This document shows positions 8,728 through 17,921 of a DNA stretch of 64,000 nt, piece by piece; position 1 is the first letter of the stretch, and the number at the start of each line of letters is the position of its first letter. The stretch lies in contig JBAUHI010000071.1 in NCBI GenBank assembly GCA_049680185.1, positions 1 through 64,000 on the forward strand, written 5' to 3'. The stretch is from CAMLHU01 sp049680185 (GTDB taxonomy: Bacteria; Gemmatimonadota; Gemmatimonadetes; Gemmatimonadales; GWC2-71-9). The translations under genes and the position numbers were made by a program. The notes beneath the pieces were generated by a model that was given only the letters and a program-made list of their open reading frames with translations, made no database searches and was not told the origin of the DNA.

Positions 8728-8957
8728 CAGAGCGCCTGTACGGTGCGCACTTCCGGCACCGCCTGGCGGAGGCGGACCTCGATGCCCTGCTTCAGGGTGA
8801 GTGTGGAGGCGGCGCAGCCGTGGCAGGTCCCGCCCAGCCGTACCGTGAGAAGACCGTCGGCATCGTCGAAATCGACGACCTCGACACTGCCGCGGTGCGA
8901 TGCGATGTAGGGCCGCAGGGTGTCGAGCGCGGCCTCGATGCGTTCAATGATTGGCAT
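8727..8957 (-). CDS. NifU C-terminal domain Fe-S scaffold
   Basis: A 76-residue NifU-like domain protein. The cluster-binding motif is GTCHGCAAS (C-x2-C), preceded by the usual HRGSVEVVDFDDADG strand. The ATG at 8957 (MPIIERIE) is preferred over a TTG two codons upstream. It lies immediately before mrp with a 1-bp overlap, so scaffold and carrier are made together. Confidence 0.9.
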   Translation of the reverse strand: MPIIERIEAALDTLRPYIASHRGSVEVVDFDDADGLLTVRLGGTCHGCAASTLTLKQGIEVRLRQAVPEVRTVQAL

Positions 8958-8990
8958 GGCCAACGAAAGCTAAGACCGGGACCCGGCGGG

Positions 8991-10013
8991 TCAACGCGTG
9001 CCAGGTGGGTCGAGTCGGGCGCGCGCGGCGGCGAGGACCGTGGCCTGGACCTCCGCCAATGACCCGGGAAGCGAGGCCCCCGAGGCTTTGGCGTGCCCGC
9101 CCCCGCCGAATGGCTTGGCGAGTGCGGCGACGTCGACATCACCGACCGACCGGAAGGAGACCTTGACCCGTCCGCCAGCGATCTCGCGGAAGAGGAGCGC
9201 CAGGCGGATCCCCTTGATGGACCGGGGATACTCGACCACGCCGTCAAGGTCGTCCGGCGACACATCGTGCCGCTCAAGCGCACCGGGCGGGATCGTGATC
9301 CACGCCAGCCCGCGTTCCGGCTCCACCACGAGCGTGTCGAGCGATTCCGCCAACAGGCGGATCCGTCCTTCCGGCGCGCTGGCGTAGAGGTCGAGGTAGA
9401 TCTGCTCGGTGTCCAAGCCTGTCTCGAGGAGTGCGGCCGCGGTCCGGAGGGTGCGCGGCCGGGTGTTGCTGAATCGGAACCCGCCGGTGTCGGTGAAGAT
9501 CGCCACGTAGAGCGCCCGCGCCGCATCGACATCGAGCGTCCAACCGTTGGCAACGGCGATCTCGTGGACCAGCTCCCCGGTGGCGGCCGCCTGGACATCC
9601 ACGTACCGGGGACCGGCCGGGAGCGTTCCGCCGCTCAGGTGATGGTCGATGCAGGCCACCGGTACGCCGCGATCATGCACGGTGTCGGCCAGGGAGCCCA
9701 GCCGGCCGAGATCGCCGATGTCGAGCACAACGATGAGATCGGCCTTGCGGAGTTCCTTGACCGCCTCCCCGCTCCGATCGATGCCTTCGACACCGCGGAA
9801 CATGAACGCATAGCGCTCCGGCGTGGGAGAAGGGTTGGTGATGATGGCGTCGACGCCCCGCACCTTGAGGAGCCGCAGGAGACCGAGTTCGGAGCCGAGC
9901 CCATCGCCATCGGGATTGACGTGGGTGGTGAGGCAGATCCGGCGACCGGGGACCAGGAGTTCGGCAAAAGCGCGTGCGGCGGCGGTCTTCTCGTTGGAGA
10001 GCGGTGCAGGCAT
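8991..10013 (-). CDS. nrnA: DHH phosphoesterase, NrnA-type oligoribonuclease/pAp phosphatase
   Basis: A 340-residue DHH/DHHA1 protein. Metal-binding motifs are TTHVNPDGDGLGSE, VVLDIGDLGR, ACIDHH and VAIFTDTGGFRFSN. The DHHA1 RNA-binding motif is GGGGHAKASG near the C-terminus. The family degrades short oligonucleotides (including pGpG from c-di-GMP turnover) and 3'-phosphoadenosine 5'-phosphate. With c-di-GMP enzymes elsewhere in the window, nano-RNA clearance is a plausible role. It is followed by the NifU/mrp operon 33 bp downstream. Confidence 0.9.
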   Translation of the reverse strand: MPAPLSNEKTAAARAFAELLVPGRRICLTTHVNPDGDGLGSELGLLRLLKVRGVDAIITNPSPTPERYAFMFRGVEGIDRSGEAVKELRKADLIVVLDIGDLGRLGSLADTVHDRGVPVACIDHHLSGGTLPAGPRYVDVQAAATGELVHEIAVANGWTLDVDAARALYVAIFTDTGGFRFSNTRPRTLRTAAALLETGLDTEQIYLDLYASAPEGRIRLLAESLDTLVVEPERGLAWITIPPGALERHDVSPDDLDGVVEYPRSIKGIRLALLFREIAGGRVKVSFRSVGDVDVAALAKPFGGGGHAKASGASLPGSLAEVQATVLAAARARLDPPGTR

Positions 10014-10029
10014 AGGCCAAATGTAAACG

Positions 10030-10084
10030 GAGAAGGGTGAACGGTGTACGGGAACCTGCCATCGAGCGCCCGTTCACCGTTCTC
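10030..10084. repeat. inverted pair of GGTGAACGG-type repeats
   Basis: The arm GAGAAGGGTGAACGG (10030-10044) and its complement CCGTTCACCGTTCTC (10070-10084) are separated by 25 bp upstream of nrnA. The theme is the same 7-mer (GGTGAAC) as at 30685-30760 and 51548-51575. Confidence 0.7.
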
Positions 10085-10111
10085 AGAATCTGGATCCGGG
10101 GTGGAACGAAA

Positions 10112-10131
10112 GCGCCGCCTTGCGGCGGCGC
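10112..10131 (-). terminator. candidate terminator after the amino-acid permease
   Basis: On the minus strand, a GC hairpin (GCGCCGC...GCGGCGC arms with a short loop) followed by TTTCGTT lies 21 bp after the permease stop. It would end that transcript. Confidence 0.55.
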
Positions 10132-10152
10132 GATCGATGATGGACCGAGACC

Positions 10153-11640
10153 TCAGGCGCGGTTACGCAACTTCGAATGCGACCGGCTGTAGAACACATA
10201 CACGAACATCCCGATAATGAACCAGATGATCAGCCGCTCCCACGTACGCCGTTCCAGGGAGATCATCAGGTAACCGGCCGAGAGGGCACCCATCGGGGCA
10301 GTGAACCAGATGAGTGGCGCCTTGAACGGCCGCTCCAGGTGGGGCTCGCGGATCCTGAGGACCAGGATGCCGATCGACACGATGACGAACGCGAGCAAGG
10401 TGCCGATCGACACCAGGCTCGCGGCTTCCCGCACGGTCAGGATGGCAGAGAAGATGGCGACGCCGACGCCGGTGACGATCGAGGTGACCCACGGGGTGTG
10501 GAACTTCGGGTGGATCTTGGCGATGAACGGCGGGAGGAGTCCGTCCTTGGACATCGTCCAGAAGACCCTGGACTGACCCAGGAGCATCACCAGGATGACC
10601 GAGGACAGGCCAGCGATGGCACCGAGCTTGATGAGACCCGAGAAGAACACGCCCAGGCCGGCATAATCGGCGACCACCGCGATCGGGTCCGGCACATTGA
10701 GCTGCTGGTAGTGCATGACACCGGTGGCGATCCCCGACACGACGATGTAGAGCACTGTGCAGATCAGCAGCGACCCGATGATGGCGATCGGCATGTCGCG
10801 CTGAGGGTTCTTTGCCTCCTGCGCGGCGGTGCTGACCGCATCGAATCCGATATAGGCAAAGAACACGACGCCGGCGCCGGCCATCACGCCGGTCCACCCG
10901 AACTCCTCCCGCACGCCGGTGTTGGGCGGGATGAACGGGTGCCAGTTGGCTGGATTGATGGCGTGGGCGGCCAGTGCGATGAACAACAGCACCACCGCCA
11001 CCTTGATGATGACGATCACGTTGTTGACCGAGGCCGATTCCTTGATCCCCACCACCAGCAGCGTGGTCACCACGGCAATGATCAGCACGGCGGGCAGGTT
11101 GAAGATCGCCGTCACGTGCGATCCGTCGGCCAGGGTGACGATCTGTCCCTGCGCGGCGGTGAGTGCCGCGGGGATGTGAATGCCGATCCCGTCGAGGAAC
11201 GACACCACATACCCGGACCAGCCGATGGCCACGGTCACGGCTCCGAGCGCATACTCGAGCACCAGGTCCCAGCCGATGATCCACGCAATGAGCTCACCGA
11301 GTGTCGCATAGGCGTACGTATACGCGCTGCCCGCCATCGGGACGAGCGAGGCGAACTCGGAATAGCAGAGTGCCGCGAAGACCGATGCGACGCCTGCAAT
11401 GATGAACGACAGCACGACCGCGGGGCCGGAGTTGATCGCCGCCACGGTCCCGGTCAGCACGAAGATGCCGGTGCCGATGATCGCGCCGATACCGAGTGCC
11501 GTGAGGTTCACGACGCCAAGCGCGCGCTTCAAGCTGTGGTCGGTCTCCGCCTCGGCCTGCAGCCCCGTGATGCTCTTGCGGCGCCAGAGTCCGGCGCCTT
11601 GCGCGGGGAGGGGCGCGCCCTTCGGTGCGGGTTCGGTCAT
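10153..11640 (-). CDS. APC-superfamily cationic amino-acid permease
   Basis: A 495-residue, about 12-14-helix transporter of the amino acid-polyamine-organocation family, closest by eye to the cationic amino-acid transporter (CAT) group. Family blocks are LTALGIGAIIGTGIFVLTG, AGPAV-like NSGPAVVLSFIIAGVAS, and ALCYSEFASLVPMAGSAYTY. The substrate cannot be fixed from sequence. It is transcribed alone, with a terminator-like hairpin after it. The guaB gene is 72 bp upstream on the same strand. Confidence 0.88.
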   Translation of the reverse strand: MTEPAPKGAPLPAQGAGLWRRKSITGLQAEAETDHSLKRALGVVNLTALGIGAIIGTGIFVLTGTVAAINSGPAVVLSFIIAGVASVFAALCYSEFASLVPMAGSAYTYAYATLGELIAWIIGWDLVLEYALGAVTVAIGWSGYVVSFLDGIGIHIPAALTAAQGQIVTLADGSHVTAIFNLPAVLIIAVVTTLLVVGIKESASVNNVIVIIKVAVVLLFIALAAHAINPANWHPFIPPNTGVREEFGWTGVMAGAGVVFFAYIGFDAVSTAAQEAKNPQRDMPIAIIGSLLICTVLYIVVSGIATGVMHYQQLNVPDPIAVVADYAGLGVFFSGLIKLGAIAGLSSVILVMLLGQSRVFWTMSKDGLLPPFIAKIHPKFHTPWVTSIVTGVGVAIFSAILTVREAASLVSIGTLLAFVIVSIGILVLRIREPHLERPFKAPLIWFTAPMGALSAGYLMISLERRTWERLIIWFIIGMFVYVFYSRSHSKLRNRA

Positions 11641-11712
11641 TCGTATCCTCGACCTGGAGGGGGAGTGTCGGCCACATGTGCGCTGCCCGCCGCGGCGCGG
11701 CGGTCGCCTGGA

Positions 11713-13176
11713 TCAGGCGCTGTAGTTCGGAGCTTCCCTGGTGATGGTCACATCGTGCGGGTGGCTCTCACGGAGCCCGGCCGTAGTAATCTGAACGAAC
11801 TCCACCTCTGTGCGCAACGCCTCGATGTCCCCGACGCCGCAATAGCCCATCCCGCTGCGGAGGCCACCGACCATCTGGAAGAGCACATCGCCTACGGGGC
11901 CCTTGTACGGCACCCGGCCCTCGATCCCTTCCGGCACGAACTTCGACGGCGCCATCTCCCCTTCCTGGAAGTAGCGGTCGGCCGAGCCATCCTGCATCGC
12001 GGACATGCTGCCCATCCCGCGGATCATCTTGTAGCGGCGCCCTTCGGCCAGCACCGATTCACCCGGGCTCTCCTCGGTGCCGGCGAGCATCGCCCCCATC
12101 ATCACCGACGCGGCACCGGCGGCCAGCGCCTTGACCGCGTCACCCGAGTACTTGATCCCGCCATCGGCGATGACCGGCACGTCCCCGGCCCCGCGGACAC
12201 CGTCCAGCACGGCGGTGATCTGCGGCATCCCGACGCCGGTCACCACCCGGGTGGTACAGATGCTGCCGGGTCCCACGCCCACCTTGACCCCATCGACACC
12301 GCGCCGCACCAGCTCCTTCGCACCCGCCTCGGTGGCCACGTTCCCGGCCACGAGCTGCGCATCGGGGAACTTCTGCCGCAGTGCATCGACGGTCTGCAGG
12401 ACGCCCTCACTGTGGCCGTGGGCGGAGTCGACCACGATCGCATCGACGCCGGCGTCGAGGAGCGCGCGGGCACGGTCCACCGCCGCCGGCGACCCACCCA
12501 CCGCCGCCGCGACCCGCAGGCGGCCGTGCTGGTCCTTGTTGGAATTGGGATGCTGCTTGCGCTTGAAGATGTCCTTGACCGTGATGAGGCCCTTGAGCAC
12601 CCCGGCCTGGTCGACGACCGGCAGCTTTTCGATCCGATGCTTGGCGAGGATCCGCTCCGCCGCGTCGAGTCCGGTGCCGACGGGAGCCGTGACCAGTTTG
12701 TCCTTGGTCATCGCCTCGGAGATCGGCTGCTCCAGGTTCCGCTCGAACTGCAGATCGCGGTTGGTCACGATGCCGATGAGCCGCCCCTGTCCGTCCACGA
12801 TCGGCACACCGCTGATCCGGAAGCGGGCCATCAATTGTGCCGCCTCACGCAGCGGCCGATCGGGGCCCAACGTGATCGGGTTGAGGATCATCCCGCTCTC
12901 GGAGCGCTTGACCCGATCCACCTCGGCGGCCTGGCGCTCGACGGTCATGTTCTTGTGGATGACGCCGATCCCACCCGCCCGTGCCATCGCGATGGCCATG
13001 TCCGCCTCGGTCACGGTGTCCATCGCGGCGGATATGAATGGGATCTGGAGCGGGATCTTGCGGGTGAACCAGCTGGTCGTCGCGACGTCCTTGGGATGCA
13101 CCAGTGAATGGCGCGGGGCCAGCAGGACGTCGTCGAAGGTGAGGGCAAGGGTGGGTCGGACGCGAGGGGTGCTCAT
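11713..13176 (-). CDS. guaB: inosine-5'-monophosphate dehydrogenase
   Basis: A 487-residue IMPDH that converts IMP to XMP in guanine nucleotide synthesis. The N-terminus has LTFDDVLLAPRHSLVHP. Two CBS motifs occupy the middle (RFRISGVPIVDGQGRLIGIV and HRIEKLPVVDQAG). The catalytic loop is GVGPGSICTTRVVTGVG with the active cysteine, and IADGGIKYSGD and GSMSAMQ follow. Full length for the family. Confidence 0.97.
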   Translation of the reverse strand: MSTPRVRPTLALTFDDVLLAPRHSLVHPKDVATTSWFTRKIPLQIPFISAAMDTVTEADMAIAMARAGGIGVIHKNMTVERQAAEVDRVKRSESGMILNPITLGPDRPLREAAQLMARFRISGVPIVDGQGRLIGIVTNRDLQFERNLEQPISEAMTKDKLVTAPVGTGLDAAERILAKHRIEKLPVVDQAGVLKGLITVKDIFKRKQHPNSNKDQHGRLRVAAAVGGSPAAVDRARALLDAGVDAIVVDSAHGHSEGVLQTVDALRQKFPDAQLVAGNVATEAGAKELVRRGVDGVKVGVGPGSICTTRVVTGVGMPQITAVLDGVRGAGDVPVIADGGIKYSGDAVKALAAGAASVMMGAMLAGTEESPGESVLAEGRRYKMIRGMGSMSAMQDGSADRYFQEGEMAPSKFVPEGIEGRVPYKGPVGDVLFQMVGGLRSGMGYCGVGDIEALRTEVEFVQITTAGLRESHPHDVTITREAPNYSA

Positions 13177-13302
13177 GCGGTCGGGACCGGGGCTAGATGC
13201 ACGAAGGCCCGCCGAGTGCGCTGGAGAGCGCCGGCAGGCCGTGGAGTGACAGGGGTTCCATGCGGAAGGATAGCCGCCACCCGTGGGGGGAGCAAGGGGA
13301 AA

Positions 13303-13356
13303 GGGTGGCGGGTGGCGGGTTCCTCAGTGACCCGCGATCCGCGACCCGCGACCGCT
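13303..13356. repeat. heptameric repeat arrays at the end of the second APC gene
   Basis: GGGTGGC, GGGTGGC and GGGTTCC (13303-13323) are followed, after a 5-bp gap, by GACCCGC, GATCCGC, GACCCGC and GACCGCT (13329-13356). The second run encodes the last residues (GRGSRIAGH) of the permease on the minus strand. Confidence 0.75.
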
Positions 13357-14799
13357 CCACATCACGTATACCGGCACCCCGATCGCCACGATGATGAGTC
13401 CGGTCGCCGCGAAGAGCGGACGCTCCACCACCTGCGCGCCGGTCACGAAGGCAAGTGCGACCAGATAGAGCGCCGGCACCACCGGATAGCCGAACGCCTT
13501 GACCGGACGGGGGAGGTCCGGGCGGGTGACCCGGAGCCGGAAGAGCGCGATGATGGTAAGGAAGTAGAACACCAGCACCGCGGGGATGACGAAATCGAGC
13601 AACTGGTTGTACGTCCCCGTGAGGCACAGGAGGGAGGTCCAGACGGCCTGGGCCCAGAGCCCGAAGACCGGCGTGCGGTGCACTGGATGGAGCGCTGCCG
13701 CCCGATTGAAGAAGAGCTTGTCCTGGGCCATTGCCCAGTAGAGCCGAGGCCCGGACAGGATGAGTCCGGCGTTGCAGCCGAAGGTGGAAATGACGATCAA
13801 CCCCGCCATCACGAAGGCCCCGGCGCTCCCCAGCATCACTTCGGCCGCGGCGGCGCCGATGCGATCGACCGCGGCGTGCTGGATCCCACGGCCCAGCGCG
13901 TCGGCGGCGAGTGGATCCCCGGCGAACGGGAGCACGTTGAGGTACGCCAGGTTGGCCAGCAGGTACAGCACCGTCACGAGCCCGGTGCCGAGCGCCAGGG
14001 CGCGTGGCAGGTTCCGCGCCGGCTCGCGCACTTCCGCGGCCGCGAAGGTCACGTTGTTCCAGGCGTCGCTCGAGAAGAGCGATCCGACCATCGCCGCCCC
14101 GATGACCGGCAGCATCGCGACGGTCCAGGGCGCGGTGCCCCAGAAATGCGCGGCGTTGGCCATCCAGACGTCCGCGTGGCGATAGATCGTGATGCCCAAG
14201 AGGATGAGTCCGCCGAGTGCCACGGTCTTGACGACGGTGAGGAGGGTCTGGATGCCCGCACCGAGGCCCACCCCGCGAACATTGATCCAGGTGAGCAGCA
14301 ACACGCTCAAGATGGCGACGACGCGCTGGGGCGAGAGTCCAAGCGCGATCGACTGGCCCCCGAGTCCTGCCGGGAGGGCAAAGCTCCCCATCTGCAGGAA
14401 AAGGTGGTCGGTGAGTCCCGGGAAGAAGACCCCGGCGTACTTGGCGAACGCCACCGCGACGGCCGCGATGGTGCCGGTCTGGATGACGGCAAAGAGGGTC
14501 CAGCCGTAAAGGAACCCGGCGAGCGGGTTGAGCCCTTCGCGCAGGAATACGTACTGCCCGCCTGCCTTGGGCATCATCCCCGCGAGCTCGGCGTAACAGA
14601 GCGCGCCCGCCACCGTCATGAGCCCGGTGAGGACCCACACCAGCATCAGCCCGCCCGGCCCCCAGCCGTTGACCTGGCGCCCGATATCGGCGGAGACGAT
14701 GAAGATGCCGCTGCCGATCATCGACCCGACGACCAGCGACACGGCCTGCAGGGGTCCGATGCCGCGGATGAATTCCGTGGACGGCGACTCAGAAGTCAT
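13324..14799 (-). CDS. APC-superfamily amino-acid permease (LAT-like)
   Basis: A 491-residue multi-helix transporter. Blocks are GPLQAVSLVVGSMIGSGIFI, AGALCYAELAGMMPKAGGQY and SDAWNNVTFAAAEVREPARN, typical of the LAT/AdiC-like branch. It differs clearly from the first permease at 10153, so these are not recent duplicates. The final residues come from a heptamer repeat. Substrate unknown; neutral amino acids are likely from family tendency. Confidence 0.87.
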   Translation of the reverse strand: MTSESPSTEFIRGIGPLQAVSLVVGSMIGSGIFIVSADIGRQVNGWGPGGLMLVWVLTGLMTVAGALCYAELAGMMPKAGGQYVFLREGLNPLAGFLYGWTLFAVIQTGTIAAVAVAFAKYAGVFFPGLTDHLFLQMGSFALPAGLGGQSIALGLSPQRVVAILSVLLLTWINVRGVGLGAGIQTLLTVVKTVALGGLILLGITIYRHADVWMANAAHFWGTAPWTVAMLPVIGAAMVGSLFSSDAWNNVTFAAAEVREPARNLPRALALGTGLVTVLYLLANLAYLNVLPFAGDPLAADALGRGIQHAAVDRIGAAAAEVMLGSAGAFVMAGLIVISTFGCNAGLILSGPRLYWAMAQDKLFFNRAAALHPVHRTPVFGLWAQAVWTSLLCLTGTYNQLLDFVIPAVLVFYFLTIIALFRLRVTRPDLPRPVKAFGYPVVPALYLVALAFVTGAQVVERPLFAATGLIIVAIGVPVYVMWSGRGSRIAGH

Positions 14800-14850
14800 G
14801 GATGGGCCGGGATAAAGTGGACGGACGGGTCGCGGGTCTCGCCGCCAACG

Positions 14851-15189
14851 CTACTTCGGTGGTCCCTTCGGCTTTTCGAGCGCCGGCGGCGTGGCAGCGG
14901 CACTCACGGCCTCGTCCACCACGGACTTGCCGGCCGCTACGACGCCCTTCATCACCTTCCCGGCAGCATCCATCGCGCTCAGCGTCCCGCTGATGGCCTT
15001 CACGGGAATGCGGCCGGCCCGCATCGTGTCTTCGACCCGCTCGGTGAGCTTGGCGAAGAAGTTGGTCGGCGTGGAGCGTTCGCCATAGCGGCTCTCGAGG
15101 AACTCGATGTAGTCGAGCACCTGATAGCCGCGCTCGTCCGGCAGCGACTCGATCCGGCGGACGATCCGTTCCTTCAATTGCTCGTGCAC
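14851..15189 (-). CDS. small conserved hypothetical protein (DUF2281-like N-terminus)
   Basis: 112 residues, no signal peptide. The first 40 residues (ERIVRRIESLPDERGYQVLD, YIEFLESRYGER) look like the DUF2281-type helical domain found in small toxin/antitoxin-linked and stand-alone proteins. The remainder is an amphipathic alanine-rich helix (SAMDAAGKVMKGVVAAGKSV) and a proline-rich tail. It lies 17 bp after the SH3 protein's stop on the same strand. Function unknown. Confidence 0.6.
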   Translation of the reverse strand: MHEQLKERIVRRIESLPDERGYQVLDYIEFLESRYGERSTPTNFFAKLTERVEDTMRAGRIPVKAISGTLSAMDAAGKVMKGVVAAGKSVVDEAVSAAATPPALEKPKGPPK

Positions 15190-15206
15190 GGGTCCCTCCC
15201 GGCGGG

Positions 15207-16337
15207 TCAGCCGCCGACGACGACCTGCAACAGGTCAACGACGGGGTTGGGCAGGTACTTGGTACTGGCCGCGCGGACCTGCACCCGCAGGGTGAGTTCC
15301 TTGAGCGGCTCGAGCTTCTGGAACCGGGCCACCTGGTCGGGCGGCACCACCACATACACGAAGCCCGCCTCCGGAAGCGGCCCCCGGGTGAGCAGGTAGG
15401 TGCGGCCCGCCGGGATCTCGGGACGCAGCTCATCGGCCACCATGATGGCCACGAGTTGGAGCCGCCACTCGAGGATCCGGCCGACGTACTGCGCCGGATT
15501 GGCGCGCACCTCGGCGGCCGAGACCCCGACCAGGGCCTGGTCGGGCATCGGCGCCAGGTCCGCGGTCTTCACCCAGCCGGTCACCGACACCTGGGTCCAG
15601 TCGCCCGCCTTGGTCACCACCTGCACCTCGGCGCCCGGCGTGACCGACGCGGCGGAGGCCCCATCCGGGACCACGGTGAGGGTGGACGCCCGCGCCATCT
15701 GGGCCCGGTCGCTCGGTGGCAAGGTGACGGCAGGCAGGGGCTTGGCGGGAACGGGCGTTGCGGACGAGGCGCCGCTGGGTGGAGGGCCATCGCTCGGGGC
15801 CGCCACCAACGGCGTCGGGGCGCCTTGGGTCGGAGGCGGAACGGACGTTGCCGGGGCGGGCAGCGGACGCAGCGACGCCGACGGCACCCATGCGTAGCGC
15901 CGCACATGGACCCAGCCGTGCCCATCGGCCTCGACCTTCTGCAGCAGCGCGCCACGCGCCAGCCGGGCCACGACCCGGGCATTGCCCGCAGCCGACGCGC
16001 GCAGGTTCTGCCCGCCCGGCTGGGTCACCTCGAGGTCGAATCCGTCTCGCGATGTTCCACCCACCGACCGCGCGAAGACCCATCCGTCGATCTGCAGCTC
16101 GATCGTGGTGCCGTTCACCCGCCGGGACGGAAGGGTGCTGCCCTTGGTGACCAGCCCGAGGGACGCCCCGCCGGGTGTCGCATAAATACGGGATTCCCGG
16201 GCGAGCGTACGGAGTTCCTGCGCGGCCACTATGCCGGGCAGGAAGGCTGTCGCGACCCCCAAAAGCAGGGCGCGGCGGAGCGCCGAACAGGCTGGTAGGC
16301 GGCGCGGCCCGGGACTAGATTGCGACCGGTAAGTCAC
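15207..16337 (-). CDS. exported protein with SH3-like repeats
   Basis: A 376-residue protein with an N-terminal signal region (ALRRALLLGVATAFLPGIVA). Three bacterial SH3-like segments follow: RESRIYATPGGASLGLVTKG, NLRASAAGNARVVARLARGA, and STLTVVPDGASAASVTPGAE with GDWTQVSVTGWVKTADLAP. A proline-rich linker separates the second and third. The C-terminal third (AEVRANPAQYVGRILEWRLQ) is a separate domain, perhaps OB-like. A periplasmic wall-binding role is inference. The start is a GTG, divergent from gpmI by 30 bp. Confidence 0.7.
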   Translation of the reverse strand: MTYRSQSSPGPRRLPACSALRRALLLGVATAFLPGIVAAQELRTLARESRIYATPGGASLGLVTKGSTLPSRRVNGTTIELQIDGWVFARSVGGTSRDGFDLEVTQPGGQNLRASAAGNARVVARLARGALLQKVEADGHGWVHVRRYAWVPSASLRPLPAPATSVPPPTQGAPTPLVAAPSDGPPPSGASSATPVPAKPLPAVTLPPSDRAQMARASTLTVVPDGASAASVTPGAEVQVVTKAGDWTQVSVTGWVKTADLAPMPDQALVGVSAAEVRANPAQYVGRILEWRLQLVAIMVADELRPEIPAGRTYLLTRGPLPEAGFVYVVVPPDQVARFQKLEPLKELTLRVQVRAASTKYLPNPVVDLLQVVVGG

Positions 16338-16367
16338 GATTCGGCATTGTAGAAGGCCGGGAGGGCC

Positions 16368-17921
16368 ATGTCAAACAACGCGCGGCCGGCTGGCCCCGTC
16401 GTGCTCATCGTGCTGGATGGATGGGGCTACCGTGCGGAACGCGAGGACAACGCCATCGAACTCGCGAACACACCGGTGTGGCACCGGCTGTGGCGGGCGG
16501 GGCCGCGCACGCTCCTGGATGCGAGCGGGCTCGCGGTGGGCCTGCCGGCGGGCCAGATGGGCAACAGCGAGGTGGGTCACCTGAACCTGGGTGCCGGCCG
16601 CGTGGTGACCCAGGATCTCGTGCGCATCGACCGGTCGATCGCGAACGGCGACTTCTACCAGCTCGATCCGCTCCGCCAGCTGGTCCGACAGGTCAAGACG
16701 GATGGCGGGACCCTCCATCTCGTCGGGCTCCTCGGGTCGGGCGGCGTCCACGCCATCGACCGGCACCTGCTGGCGGCGCTCGAGTTCGCCCACCGGGCCG
16801 ACGTCCCCCGGATCGCAGTGCATGGATTCCTGGATGGGCGCGATTCCTCGCCGACCGCCGGGCTTGGAGTGGTCCGCGGCCTCCTCGCCGACCTGGCCCG
16901 CATTTCCGGCGAGCGCGGGTCCCTCGCGACGCTCACCGGTCGCTACTTCGCGATGGACCGCGACAAGCGTTGGGACCGCACCCAGCTGGCCTATGACGCG
17001 ATGGTGAAAGGGCACGGCACCGCGACCACTGACGTGCTGGCCACGATCCAGACTTCCTACGACGCCGGCGTCACCGACGAGTTCATCCGCCCGATCATCG
17101 TTCAGCGGCAGGGCCATCCCGTCGCCACCATCCGACCGGGCGATGCGATCTTCTGCTTCAATTATCGTGCGGACCGGATGCGCCAGATCTGCCACGCCCT
17201 CCTCGACGACCCGTTCACCGGCTTCGACGTGTCGGGCCGGCCGGCGGTGACGCTCGCGACGATGACCCAATACGACCGGACCCTCACCGCGCCCCAGGCA
17301 TTCCCGCCGAACTCGATGGCGCACATCATGGCCGAGGTGCTGGCCGACGCAGGGCGGTCCCAGCTCCGCACCGCGGAAACGGAGAAGTACGCGCACGTGA
17401 CCTACTTCTTCAATGGCGGCTACGAGCCGCCCTACCGCGGCGAGGAGCGGGTCCTGGTACCTTCGCAGAAGGTCGCCACGTATGACCTGGCGCCGGAGAT
17501 GAGCGCTGCCGGGATCACCGACACGCTCTGTGGCGCGATCGAGGCGCGGCAGCACGACTTCATCCTCTGCAACTACGCCAATGCGGACATGGTCGGGCAC
17601 ACCGGCGTGGCGCCGGCGATCATCAAGGCGGTGGAGACGGTCGACGCCTGCCTGGCGCGGGTCCTGACGAGCGCCGAGAAGGCGGGCGCGCAGGTCGTGA
17701 TCACCGCCGATCACGGCAACTGCGAAGTGATGGTCGACCCCGTCACGGGCGGCCGCCATACGTCCCATACCACCAATCCGGTGCCGCTGGTGACCGTCGG
17801 CGTCGGCACGACCCCGCTGCGCGCCGGTGGCGCGCTCTGTGACGTGGCCCCGTCGCTCCTGGCGATGATGGGCATCGATCCACCGACCGAGATGACCGGC
17901 CGCGACCTCCGAACCACGTGA
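16368..17921 (+). CDS. gpmI: 2,3-bisphosphoglycerate-independent phosphoglycerate mutase
   Basis: A 517-residue manganese-dependent enzyme of glycolysis/gluconeogenesis that interconverts 3- and 2-phosphoglycerate. The start block is VVLIVLDGWGYR. The catalytic serine is in AGQMGNSEVGHLNLGAGRVV. HGFLDGRDSSPTAG, NYRADRMRQI, NYANADMVGHTG and VVITADHGNCEVMVDP supply metal ligands. Full length. A gene for an outer-membrane-type protein follows, overlapping by 4 bp. Confidence 0.97.
   Translation: MSNNARPAGPVVLIVLDGWGYRAEREDNAIELANTPVWHRLWRAGPRTLLDASGLAVGLPAGQMGNSEVGHLNLGAGRVVTQDLVRIDRSIANGDFYQLDPLRQLVRQVKTDGGTLHLVGLLGSGGVHAIDRHLLAALEFAHRADVPRIAVHGFLDGRDSSPTAGLGVVRGLLADLARISGERGSLATLTGRYFAMDRDKRWDRTQLAYDAMVKGHGTATTDVLATIQTSYDAGVTDEFIRPIIVQRQGHPVATIRPGDAIFCFNYRADRMRQICHALLDDPFTGFDVSGRPAVTLATMTQYDRTLTAPQAFPPNSMAHIMAEVLADAGRSQLRTAETEKYAHVTYFFNGGYEPPYRGEERVLVPSQKVATYDLAPEMSAAGITDTLCGAIEARQHDFILCNYANADMVGHTGVAPAIIKAVETVDACLARVLTSAEKAGAQVVITADHGNCEVMVDPVTGGRHTSHTTNPVPLVTVGVGTTPLRAGGALCDVAPSLLAMMGIDPPTEMTGRDLRTT

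Noticed and set aside
10177..13107. 976-codon open frame on the + strand
   Set aside because: Exactly antisense to the APC permease and guaB; composition (His, Asp, Arg, Gly-rich) is typical of a GC-rich shadow frame and no domain is seen.
13108..15399. 763-codon open frame on the + strand
   Set aside because: Antisense to the second permease and the next two genes; no signature and shadow-like composition.
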